64,000 bases of DNA from Candidatus Marinarcus aquaticus. GTDB taxonomy: Bacteria > Campylobacterota > Campylobacteria > Campylobacterales > Arcobacteraceae. The position numbers were made by a program, and so were the translations under genes. How positions within the stretch are numbered: the stretch's first letter is position 1; each line of letters begins with the position of its first letter. Under the pieces are notes generated by a model that was given only the letters and a program-made list of their open reading frames with translations, had not been told where the DNA came from and made no database searches. Below are positions 1-7,980 of this stretch, piece by piece. The DNA lies in assembly GCF_004116335.1 (NCBI RefSeq), contig NZ_PDKN01000004.1:124001-188000 (forward strand), written 5' to 3'.

Positions 1-329
1 AAGATAAATCCCCCTTGATGTGTTCCCTCTTTCATCACATCAACCGTAATGGCACTGCCTGCATCTACAATCACACCATCACGTAAGCCTAAACAAGCCA
101 CTTTTCTGTCAATGCCCATGCCCACATATTGCGTTTCAAACTTTACATAATGCTCTAAATTTATGGCATTGGGATAACGGCTTAAAAGTTTTGCGGTAGC
201 TTTATCGTTCACACTGATAAAACAGATGGTTTCATTTAAGCTGGGAAGCTCTTCGTGTAAAAAAAACTTTCGCTCTTTTTCATTGATATAAAAATGGAAT
301 GTGCTGTTTCCAATATCACATAAAATCAT
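1..329 (-). CDS. coaX: Type III pantothenate kinase, 5' part (partial)
   Basis: Only the first 109 codons are inside the window; the gene runs off the left edge. The translation starts MILCDIGNSTFHFYI, the phosphate-binding DxGNT/S motif of type III pantothenate kinase (ASKHA fold), and later carries GMGIDR followed by DGVIVDAGSAITVD, the conserved family region near residue 95. The enzyme phosphorylates pantothenate in the first step of coenzyme A synthesis in the cytosol and, unlike CoaA, is insensitive to CoA feedback. The ATG at 329 is the only sensible start because the catalytic motif lies at residues 5-9. It is divergent from the copper receptor gene, so 330-505 holds both promoters. 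Confidence 0.9.
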   Translation of the reverse strand, partial: MILCDIGNSTFHFYINEKERKFFLHEELPSLNETICFISVNDKATAKLLSRYPNAINLEHYVKFETQYVGMGIDRKVACLGLRDGVIVDAGSAITVDVMKEGTHQGGFI

Positions 330-441
330 TATTGACTGCTTCTTTAGAATAGTTTGGAGATAGTTCAATATCTCTTTTGCTGTTAATTATAACTGATTTG
401 TTTTAATGTTTGCCTTGTATGGTTCATTGTATTTTTTAAAT

Positions 442-462
442 AAATTAACAGAAAATTAACAG
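442..462. promoter_or_regulatory. Tandem 10-bp direct repeat, period 11, before the copper receptor
   Basis: AAATTAACAG occurs twice with one base between the copies (442-451 and 453-462), one helical turn apart, 44 bp before the GTG start of the oprC-like gene. Direct repeats of this period are typical sites for OmpR/PhoB-type response regulators. Binding is inferred; no regulator is known. Confidence 0.35.
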
Positions 463-505
463 CTCTTTTCTAATATCACTTAAATTTTTAAAGAAGGAAG
501 TATTT

Positions 506-2647
506 GTGAAGAAGAAGAGGATTATTTTATGTTTATCTTTATGTGCAAGTTTACTCTTAGCCCAAGAGAAAACTGCTGAAAGTAAAGAGACGACTGTTTT
601 AGAAAAAATACAAGTTGTCTCTATTGTGGAATCTGAAAATCCATTAAAAGTAATAGCGGATCCTAAAAACCCGATTCAACCTATTCCTGCGAGTGATGGG
701 GCGGATTTTTTGAAAAATATACCCGGTTTTTCTGTTAAAAGAAAAGGTGGAACAGATGGTGATCCAATATTAAGAGGAATGTCTGGTTCTAAACTTGGAA
801 TATTTTCTGACGGTCAAGAGATATATGGGGGATGTGGAGGGAGAATGGATCCACCTACAGCATATATTTTCCCTGAGACTTATGACAGTGTCGTTATTAC
901 CAAAGGTCCTCAAACGGTATTGGTAGGTTCTGGGTTTTCTGCTGGGGTAGTTGAATTTAAAAAAAATCCCAAATATTATCCGACTCCCGATTATGATATA
1001 TACTCTTCTTTTAAACAAGGAAGTTTTGGGAGAAGTGATCAATTTATTGATTTTAGTGGCGGAGAACCGTTAGGATATGTTCAATTAATAGGAACACGTT
1101 CACATTCAAATGATTATAAAGATGGTAACGGGGATGTTGTAGATTCAGAATACACAAGATGGAATACAAGCCTTACTTTAGGATATACCCCTTCAGATGA
1201 TACTACATTTGAAATCTCAGGTTCAAAAGGTGACGGTGAAGCCAAATATGCGGATAGAACGATGGATGCATCGAAGTTACTCAGAGAGAATGTTGCACTC
1301 AAATTCATAAAATATAATTTAACAAACAATGTAGAAAAAGTTGAAATGCAAGTTTATAGAAACTATGTTGACCATATCATGGACAATTATACATTAAGAG
1401 ACCCTTCTATCAGTGCGATGACAGGGAAAAAAGCATATACCGCTATGAATCCCGATAGAATCACTGTTGGAGGAAATCTCAAAGTTACGACTGCCATCCC
1501 TTCTCTTTTATTAACCAATATATCAGGTGTTGATTTTAAAAAAGATGAACACAGAGCAAGAAGTGCTATGATGAAAACATCTGCTTCTTTAGCAGACAGT
1601 GCCATGTTTTCTGCATCAAGACAAACTGATTTTGACTTTTCACAAATGGGCTTTTTTAATGAGTCCACCATTGATATCAATGAAGATAATAGAATCATTG
1701 CTGGAATCAGACTGGACAAACATGAAGTAACAGATAAAAGAACAAAATTGGGAATGCTGATTTATAATAATCCCAATTATAATCAAACAGAAAAAGATAC
1801 TTTAACAAGTGGATTTATAAGATATGAAAAAGATATTCCAGAGTATGGATTGAATACCTATATTGGATTTGGACATGCAGAACGATTTGCTGATTATTGG
1901 GAAAGAACAAAATATAACCTTGAAGGCATCACCAATGCAAACAAAACAGATCCAAACGCCATCACTTCACAAGATACGCCTGAACCAGAAAAAACAAATC
2001 AAATTGATATTGGAGCCAGTTGGGCAACGGGTGATTTCACAACATCCATTTCTATGTTTTATAGTAAAGTCAATGACTATATTTTAAACCGATGGTTTGA
2101 TGAAAATGGAAATCAAATGACGGTTCCTTATGGCATGGGCACCACAACATATACAAGTGTATATAATATTGATGCAACCATTTATGGTGGTGAATTAAGT
2201 GCAAGTTATAAAATATCAAATGACTATAAAATCGTAGGATCATTAACCCATGTGGTGGGGAAAAATGACACAGATGATAAACCTTTAGCACAACAACCAC
2301 CACTTGAAGGTAAACTCTCTGTTATGTATGATGATGGAAAATATTCAGCTGGAATTCTCGCAAGATTTATCTCAAAACAAGACAGATATGATGTTGGAGC
2401 GGGGAGCATTGTTATGAACGGTGTTGATAAAGGTGAAACACCCGGTGCTTCAATTTTCTCTATCAATGGTGGCTATAAATATAATAAAAATGTTTCACTC
2501 TCTTTGGGAGTTGATAATTTATTTGACAAAGCATATATGGAACACTTAAGTAATTCAAATGTTTCAAGTGCCACAACTTTTATGGCTCAAGAAAGAATAT
2601 ATGAACCAGGTAGAAATATTTGGTTTGAATTGAAAATGACATTCTAA
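506..2647 (+). CDS. oprC: TonB-dependent copper receptor, OprC/NosA family
   Basis: 713-residue outer-membrane receptor. Residues 1-19 form a signal peptide (MKKKRIILCLSLCASLLLA); the plug domain follows (about 60-160) and a long beta-barrel ends in the terminal aromatic FELKMTF. The plug contains GGCGGRMDPPTAYIFPE, the OprC/NosA signature. The copper-binding CxxxM pair is C110/M114 and the partner HxM motif is H290/M292; both pairs are those described for Pseudomonas OprC. NosA/OprC imports copper, often linked to N2O reductase maturation; no nos gene is in view. The start is GTG at 506 behind GAAGGAAG. An 11-bp-period repeat lies upstream and a hairpin follows the stop. No Fur box was seen in front, so it appears separate from the iron regulon further right. 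Confidence 0.87.
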   Translation: MKKKRIILCLSLCASLLLAQEKTAESKETTVLEKIQVVSIVESENPLKVIADPKNPIQPIPASDGADFLKNIPGFSVKRKGGTDGDPILRGMSGSKLGIFSDGQEIYGGCGGRMDPPTAYIFPETYDSVVITKGPQTVLVGSGFSAGVVEFKKNPKYYPTPDYDIYSSFKQGSFGRSDQFIDFSGGEPLGYVQLIGTRSHSNDYKDGNGDVVDSEYTRWNTSLTLGYTPSDDTTFEISGSKGDGEAKYADRTMDASKLLRENVALKFIKYNLTNNVEKVEMQVYRNYVDHIMDNYTLRDPSISAMTGKKAYTAMNPDRITVGGNLKVTTAIPSLLLTNISGVDFKKDEHRARSAMMKTSASLADSAMFSASRQTDFDFSQMGFFNESTIDINEDNRIIAGIRLDKHEVTDKRTKLGMLIYNNPNYNQTEKDTLTSGFIRYEKDIPEYGLNTYIGFGHAERFADYWERTKYNLEGITNANKTDPNAITSQDTPEPEKTNQIDIGASWATGDFTTSISMFYSKVNDYILNRWFDENGNQMTVPYGMGTTTYTSVYNIDATIYGGELSASYKISNDYKIVGSLTHVVGKNDTDDKPLAQQPPLEGKLSVMYDDGKYSAGILARFISKQDRYDVGAGSIVMNGVDKGETPGASIFSINGGYKYNKNVSLSLGVDNLFDKAYMEHLSNSNVSSATTFMAQERIYEPGRNIWFELKMTF

Positions 2648-2657
2648 AGTATTTGCT

Positions 2658-2683
2658 AGAAAACTAAATATTTTTAGTTTTCT
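2658..2683. terminator. Hairpin between oprC-like gene and nuclease-like gene
   Basis: Perfect 11-bp stem (AGAAAACTAAA with its complement) around a 4-base loop, 11 bases after the oprC stop and 9 before the end of the convergent gene. The flanking T tract is weak, so termination efficiency is uncertain. Confidence 0.5.
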
Positions 2684-2691
2684 GGTTGCTT

Positions 2692-3021
2692 TTAATATTT
2701 CTCGTCCACTTGCCACTGATTTTGCTCTAAAAAGACTTTAGCCTTTGAACAAAGTGGTGAGCCAATCAATAATATTTTTTGTTTAAAATTATGCCCTTGT
2801 AAATGGGCTAATTTCTCGCATAACTCAATTAACTCTTGCGCATTTTTTTTCAAAAATCGACTCTTTGCTTCCACAATAAAGATGGCATAATAGTTTTTAT
2901 CTATGCCTGTGGCAGCATAAATATCAATTTTTTTTCGACTGCCCAATGCTTTGGGTTCAACTTTTTCAAGGGTTTTAAAAAGTATGTTTTTTTGATTAAA
3001 ATAGTGTGTTAATTCTTTCAA
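2692..3021 (-). CDS. Small PD-(D/E)xK nuclease-like protein
   Basis: 109 residues, not assigned to a named family. The core reads KKIDIY, then about 17 residues, then IFIVEAKSR: D33, E51 and K53 fit the D...ExK metal site of restriction-endonuclease-like folds, and the size matches a minimal core of this fold. I chose the TTG start at 3021 because AAGGAAG lies five bases upstream and no in-frame ATG exists near it. It is a single gene, convergent with the copper receptor and divergent from the c-di-GMP protein. Its role (repair, restriction or other) cannot be told from context. Nuclease activity is inferred only from the residue pattern. Confidence 0.6.
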   Translation of the reverse strand: MKELTHYFNQKNILFKTLEKVEPKALGSRKKIDIYAATGIDKNYYAIFIVEAKSRFLKKNAQELIELCEKLAHLQGHNFKQKILLIGSPLCSKAKVFLEQNQWQVDEKY

Positions 3022-3161
3022 GCATCTTCCTTTGAAGTGTATTATAGCAAAAGGCTATACAAAATAACATTACAAAAAAATAATCTTTTATGGCTTTACC
3101 TCACAATTCTCTTTTATAAAAATAATGTTAATATAACACTACAAAAGAAGAAGGGTCCGCG

Positions 3162-5147
3162 TTGAGTAAAAATCTCATTTCAAACCAAAAACTGATATTT
3201 CGTATCATCTCACTGCTTTTAGCTGTTAGTATTATTCTTATCCTTGTTTCAAGTATTTATATCAAACAAACAGCATTGACTCGATTGGCACAAGACGATG
3301 CTAAAAAAACGAGTGAACTTATTTTTGAAATCATGAATACCAAGATGCAAGAAGGCTGGGCTAAAGAGGATTTAAAATCCATTTTAAGTCGTTTGGAACA
3401 TATTCGAGAAGGCTTGACCGTTCACTCCTACAGAAGTGCATTGGTTGAAGAAATTTTAGGGAAGAATGAAGCGGATTCAATTGTTGTAAAAAATGATAAA
3501 GCCATCCAAAAAGCGATGCAAGGTGAAGAACAATTTATTGTAGAAAAAGATGGCTCCATTCGATACATCTATCCCATTCACGTGAACCAAGAGTGTATCA
3601 CCTGTCATTATAATACCAAAGTTGGTGATATCAATGGGGTGTTAGATATTACGTATCCACCAAGTGAAATTAAAATTTCACTCAATGAACTGACCTATTG
3701 GTTCATTGCTTTTTTTATTCTTTTTATTTTAATCTTTTTTTATATTTTCTATTTGGTGGTCAATAAAAAAATCATCAGCCCTATTGTGGGATTTACCCAA
3801 ACCATCAAAGAGCTAACCAAAGAGAAGAATTTAGAGAAAAAAGCCAATGTACAAACCAATATCGAAGAGATTCAAACCTTGCAGACCTCTTTTAATAAAC
3901 TGCTTTCAACCATTAAATACTATTATGAGAAACTTTTAGAGAACCTCTATCATGACTCCTTGACCTCATTGGGCAACATGAATAAACTGCAACAAGACTT
4001 ACCTCAATATCCCAAAGCACCTTTGGCCATTATGAGTATTGACAGCTTCAGAGAGTTTAATAACTTCTACGGTATTAAAGTGGGCGATTTCATCATCAAA
4101 GATTTGGCAAAGTTCTTAAAAAAACAGCAACTGGATGGAGTTCAACTTTACCGACTCTATGGGGATGAATTTGCCTTATTGTTTACAAATAATACCACCG
4201 TTGAAGAGTGTAATGACCTCATTACTAAAATTTCACAGCATGAGTTTAAATACAAAAACATCAATATCTATATTCAAGTGACAATGGGAATTGTATTTAT
4301 TGCCGAAAAACGAAGAATTGAGAAAGCCACCATTGCTCTTAAAAATGCGAAAAAACATAAAAAAAGTTTGCGTCTGTTTAAAGAGTCTATCTTGCTTCAA
4401 GAGGAATATGAACAACACATCAAATGGACACAATACCTCAAAGATGCGATTGAACAAAACAACATTGTGCCCGTCTTTCAACCCATTAAAGCTGTAGGCA
4501 GTGAAAACATTAAAAAATATGAGTGTTTGGCAAGAGTTTTAAAAGATGGGCACTATCATGTTCCTTTTGAGTTTTTAGAAGTGGCTAAAAAAGCGAAACT
4601 TTATCCCAACATCACTCAAATCATGATAGAAAAGACCTTCGAGTATTTCAGTACAAGAAAAGAGTTGGAGTTTTCTATTAACTACTCAATTGATGATATA
4701 CAAAACCCTCAAACCACAGGAAAACTTTTCAGTTTACTCGAACAATATGAACTGGGTGATCGTTTGATCATTGAACTGCTTGAAACTGAAGAGATTAATG
4801 ACTTTATTGTGTTAAACAACTTTATTACACGTGCGAAAAAATACAAGGTGCGTATTGCTATTGATGACTTTGGCAGTGGTTACTCTAATTTCTCATATTT
4901 AATCAATATGAACATCGATTATCTGAAAATTGACAGTTCACTCATTGAAAAAATTGATGTCTCACACGATTCACTTCGAGTGGTTAAAACCATCATTGCA
5001 TTTGCCAAAGAATTACACCTTCAAACCATTGCAGAAAAAGTACACTCAGCACAAATTGAATCGATTTTATTGGATTTAGGTGTGGATTATTTACAAGGAT
5101 ATCATATCGGAAAACCTGAACCTGAAGTGCTTGCAGTTAAAGAATAA
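3162..5147 (+). CDS. Membrane c-di-GMP protein: periplasmic CxxCH sensor, GGDEF-like, EAL-like
   Basis: 661 residues: TM helix (about 13-34), periplasmic sensor of the Tll0287/DUF3365 type with a heme-c site QECITCH (C145, C148, H149), second TM (about 178-200), short linker, GGDEF-like domain (about 255-405) and EAL domain (about 415-655). The GGDEF motif is YGDEF (333-337), which departs from GG(D/E)EF, so cyclase activity is doubtful. The EAL domain has ECLAR at 454 in place of EALxR but keeps NYS, the ELLETE stretch and IDDFGSGYS with D568/D569, so phosphodiesterase activity is plausible. The likely job is to link periplasmic redox or a gaseous ligand to c-di-GMP turnover. The start is TTG at 3162 behind AGAAGAAGGG. 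It is a stand-alone gene ending in a bidirectional hairpin. Confidence 0.82.
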   Translation: MSKNLISNQKLIFRIISLLLAVSIILILVSSIYIKQTALTRLAQDDAKKTSELIFEIMNTKMQEGWAKEDLKSILSRLEHIREGLTVHSYRSALVEEILGKNEADSIVVKNDKAIQKAMQGEEQFIVEKDGSIRYIYPIHVNQECITCHYNTKVGDINGVLDITYPPSEIKISLNELTYWFIAFFILFILIFFYIFYLVVNKKIISPIVGFTQTIKELTKEKNLEKKANVQTNIEEIQTLQTSFNKLLSTIKYYYEKLLENLYHDSLTSLGNMNKLQQDLPQYPKAPLAIMSIDSFREFNNFYGIKVGDFIIKDLAKFLKKQQLDGVQLYRLYGDEFALLFTNNTTVEECNDLITKISQHEFKYKNINIYIQVTMGIVFIAEKRRIEKATIALKNAKKHKKSLRLFKESILLQEEYEQHIKWTQYLKDAIEQNNIVPVFQPIKAVGSENIKKYECLARVLKDGHYHVPFEFLEVAKKAKLYPNITQIMIEKTFEYFSTRKELEFSINYSIDDIQNPQTTGKLFSLLEQYELGDRLIIELLETEEINDFIVLNNFITRAKKYKVRIAIDDFGSGYSNFSYLINMNIDYLKIDSSLIEKIDVSHDSLRVVKTIIAFAKELHLQTIAEKVHSAQIESILLDLGVDYLQGYHIGKPEPEVLAVKE

Positions 5148-5167
5148 GCTTCTTAAAAAAAGAAGCT
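5147..5167. terminator. Bidirectional terminator between EAL gene and nirD
   Basis: AGCTTCTT and its complement form a perfect 8-bp stem around AAAAA, beginning at the last base of the EAL stop codon. Runs of T or A on both sides suit convergent termination of the plus-strand EAL gene and the minus-strand nir operon. Confidence 0.65.
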
Positions 5168-5172
5168 CTTCT

Positions 5173-5481
5173 TTAAAACTGGATATAGACCATTCCCTCT
5201 TCAATTTTTGTTTCATAAGGCTTAACACACCCCGCACCCTCCTCTAAAGCAACACCATTTTCTAAATTGATATCCAAATTATGTAAAGGACACGTAATGA
5301 TATGTTCATGCACCAACCCTTCGCTGAGTTGTCCCTTTTTATGTGGACACTCATTTTTCACAGCAAAGATCAATTCATCTCGTGTTTTAAAGAGTGCAAT
5401 CTCTTCATTTGCAATCACAACTTTTCGCGCACCCATTGAAGGAATGTTTTCAACTTCTATTATTTTAATCCAAGTTCCCAT
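5173..5481 (-). CDS. nirD: Nitrite reductase (NADH) small subunit, Rieske type
   Basis: 102 residues from ATG 5481, chosen because GTAAGGAGAACTGAG precedes it and MGTWIKI matches the family start; a longer frame to 5526 overlaps nirB. It carries an intact Rieske [2Fe-2S] site: CPH (C45, H47) and CPLH (C64, H67). Some NirD proteins lack these ligands, so their presence here is informative. NirD partners NirB in the cytosolic six-electron reduction of nitrite to ammonia with NADH. It begins one base beyond the nirB stop, so the pair is transcribed and probably translated together as the last two genes of the operon. Confidence 0.9.
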   Translation of the reverse strand: MGTWIKIIEVENIPSMGARKVVIANEEIALFKTRDELIFAVKNECPHKKGQLSEGLVHEHIITCPLHNLDINLENGVALEEGAGCVKPYETKIEEGMVYIQF

Positions 5482-5482
5482 C

Positions 5483-7942
5483 TCAGTTCTCCTTACTTTC
5501 ATAATTTGGTAGATCTTTTGTATCAATCACAATGGCATCAAACTCTTTGGTGAAACCTTCATCAATTGATTTTGCCCAAGGGTCTACTTGTGCACTCTTT
5601 TGAGACTCCTCAAATCGTCGTGCATAGTAATCAAGTTTTTCTTTATCAAAGAGTGTGTCTTTAACATATTGTAACCCTACTCGCTCTACCCAATGTGCGG
5701 TTCTCTCTAAATAATACGCGTCCTCTCTGTAAAACTGCATAAAGGCTTTAACATACTCTATGAGCTCTTCATCGGTTTCTACTTTACACAGTAAATCGGT
5801 TACTCGCACCTTGATACCACCATTTCCTGCAACATGTATCTCCCAACCAGAATCCACACCAATGATTCCAAAATCTTTGATGGTTGCTTCAGCACAGTTT
5901 CTTGGACATCCAGATACTGCAATTTTATACTTGTGAGGTGTCCAACTTCCCCAAGTGAGTCTCTCTATATCAATTCCCATTTGCATCGAGTCTTGTGTAC
6001 CAAATCGACACCATTGATTTCCTACACATGTTTTAACAGTTCGTAATCCTTTGGCATAGGCTTGTCCTGAGACAAACCCACAATCATTTAAATCCTTCCA
6101 CATGGGTTCAAGTTGCTCTTTTTTAACGCCCAACATATCAAGACGTTGACCACCTGTGAATTTTACTGTAGGCACATCATATTTGACGGCAATTTGAGCA
6201 ATGTCTTGTAACTCTTTAGGAGAAGTCAAACCTCCCCAAATTCTTGGAACCACAGAATACGTACCATCTTTTTGAATATTTGCAGAGACTCGGTCATTGA
6301 TTAAGGCACTTCGTTTGTCATTGGTGTATTTATCGTCGTTGTATTTAACAAGCAGATAGTAGTTCACAGCTGGTCGACATTTTGCACACCCGTCTTGCGT
6401 TTTCCAATCGAGTTTTTTAAACACTTCATACACATTTTCAAACTCACCTTCAAGGATGCTTTGTTTAATCTCTTTATGTCCTAGAGTCGTACAACCACAA
6501 ATACCTTCAGGTTGACTGTCGTATTCATCTCCTAAAGTATTCACTAAAATCTGCTCAACAAGTCCTAAACAAGAACCACATGAAGCGCCTGCTTTTGTAC
6601 ACGCTTTAACTTCATTGAGCGATTTTAAATCTTTATCTTTAATGGCCTTTACAATGTCGCCTTTACACACTCCATTACATCCGCACACCTCTTCATCATC
6701 ACTCATGGCATTAACGTCATTGCCACCATGACCACTGTCACCCAATGCCGATTTTCCAAATAAAATCTTCGTTCGTAAATCAGAGATATTCGTATGCTCT
6801 TTTAAAAGTTTTAAGTACCATGAGGCATCTGCTGTATCTCCATATAAAACAATTCCGATGATTCTGTTTTCATAGATGACCAACTTCTTATAAATACCCA
6901 CTTTTTCATCCAATAAAATCAACTCTTCAGTGGTTTCATCTCCCAAATAATCCCCTGCACTGAACAAATCCACACCTGAAATTTTAAGTCGTGTTGAGAG
7001 TGTTGAACCACTGTATCCTTCAGTTTTTTTTCCCGCTAAAATCTTTGCTAAGACTTTGGCTTGTTCATACAGTGGTGCCACTAAACCATACGTATTGCCA
7101 TTGTGCTCTACACACTCTCCAATGGCATAAATATTTTCATAACTTGTTTGTAAAAAATCATCCACCACAATACCTTTATTGCAAGCAATATTGGCCTCTT
7201 GTGCTAAAGAAGTATTGGGAATAATCCCCGTTGCAAAAACCACCAGATTGGATTCAACTTTGGAACCATCACTGAAAACAACCTCTTCAACTTCCCTGTG
7301 TCCATTAATTAAGTCTATGGTTGTATCAAGCTTAAACTCAATACCATATTTCTCTAAATTCTTTTGAAGCAGTCGACCACCTGTAGAATCCAGTTGTTGA
7401 GAAAGGATTGAGCCACTTCGGTGCACTAAAATGGTTTTAATATTATGCATGGCAACTCCGTATGCCGCTTCAAGTCCTAAGAGACCACCACCCACAACCA
7501 CAGCTGTTTTACTTGCATCAATCGTATTTAAAATAGCATCCACGTCTGCTTTGGTTCTAAATGCAATCACATTATTTAAACTGCTTCCTTGCGTTTTAGG
7601 AATAAAAGGTTTCGAACCCGTAGCAATCAGAAGCTTGTCATACGAAACCACCTCTCCACTTTCACTGATAACGGTTTTATTATTGGTATTGATATTAACA
7701 ATTTTATCGCCTTTGTGAAGCGTGATGCCATTTTGCTCATACCATTTAGGATGGTTAATAATCGTATCTTCAAAGCTTTTCTCTTTTGATAAAATATAAG
7801 AGAGCATGATACGGTTATAGTTTACATGAGGTTCTTCACCAAAAACTGTGATATCATACTTCGTACTCTCTAACTCCAAAAGGTCTTCAATGGTTCGAAG
7901 ACCGCTCATTCCATTTCCAATAACAACTAGTTTTTCTTTCAT
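5483..7942 (-). CDS. nirB: Nitrite reductase (NADH) large subunit
   Basis: 819 residues. Order of domains: FAD/NADH oxidoreductase (VVIGNGMSG near the start, VVVGGGLLGLEAA mid-domain), two BFD-like [2Fe-2S] segments (CGCNGVCKGD... and ICGCTTLGHK...CAKCRP), then the siroheme nitrite/sulfite reductase half. The [4Fe-4S]-siroheme cysteines are C639 and C645 (CVGNQWC) and C679 and C683 (CPRNC). The reaction is NADH-dependent reduction of nitrite to ammonium in the cytosol. I start at ATG 7942 behind AAGGAAGAAGC; the open frame reaches 8050 but that part overlaps the kinase gene and resembles nothing. It sits between the phosphatase/kinase fusion and nirD on the same strand. No assimilatory nitrate reductase gene is in the window. 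Confidence 0.94.
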   Translation of the reverse strand: MKEKLVVIGNGMSGLRTIEDLLELESTKYDITVFGEEPHVNYNRIMLSYILSKEKSFEDTIINHPKWYEQNGITLHKGDKIVNINTNNKTVISESGEVVSYDKLLIATGSKPFIPKTQGSSLNNVIAFRTKADVDAILNTIDASKTAVVVGGGLLGLEAAYGVAMHNIKTILVHRSGSILSQQLDSTGGRLLQKNLEKYGIEFKLDTTIDLINGHREVEEVVFSDGSKVESNLVVFATGIIPNTSLAQEANIACNKGIVVDDFLQTSYENIYAIGECVEHNGNTYGLVAPLYEQAKVLAKILAGKKTEGYSGSTLSTRLKISGVDLFSAGDYLGDETTEELILLDEKVGIYKKLVIYENRIIGIVLYGDTADASWYLKLLKEHTNISDLRTKILFGKSALGDSGHGGNDVNAMSDDEEVCGCNGVCKGDIVKAIKDKDLKSLNEVKACTKAGASCGSCLGLVEQILVNTLGDEYDSQPEGICGCTTLGHKEIKQSILEGEFENVYEVFKKLDWKTQDGCAKCRPAVNYYLLVKYNDDKYTNDKRSALINDRVSANIQKDGTYSVVPRIWGGLTSPKELQDIAQIAVKYDVPTVKFTGGQRLDMLGVKKEQLEPMWKDLNDCGFVSGQAYAKGLRTVKTCVGNQWCRFGTQDSMQMGIDIERLTWGSWTPHKYKIAVSGCPRNCAEATIKDFGIIGVDSGWEIHVAGNGGIKVRVTDLLCKVETDEELIEYVKAFMQFYREDAYYLERTAHWVERVGLQYVKDTLFDKEKLDYYARRFEESQKSAQVDPWAKSIDEGFTKEFDAIVIDTKDLPNYESKEN

Positions 7943-7980
7943 GCTTCTTCCTTTTATCTTGATTATCAATGTTTTTAATT

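Noticed and set aside
330-505. Fur-like box before the copper receptor
   Set aside because: No sequence near TGATA-N5-TATCA in the gap; only the AAATTAACAG direct repeat was seen.
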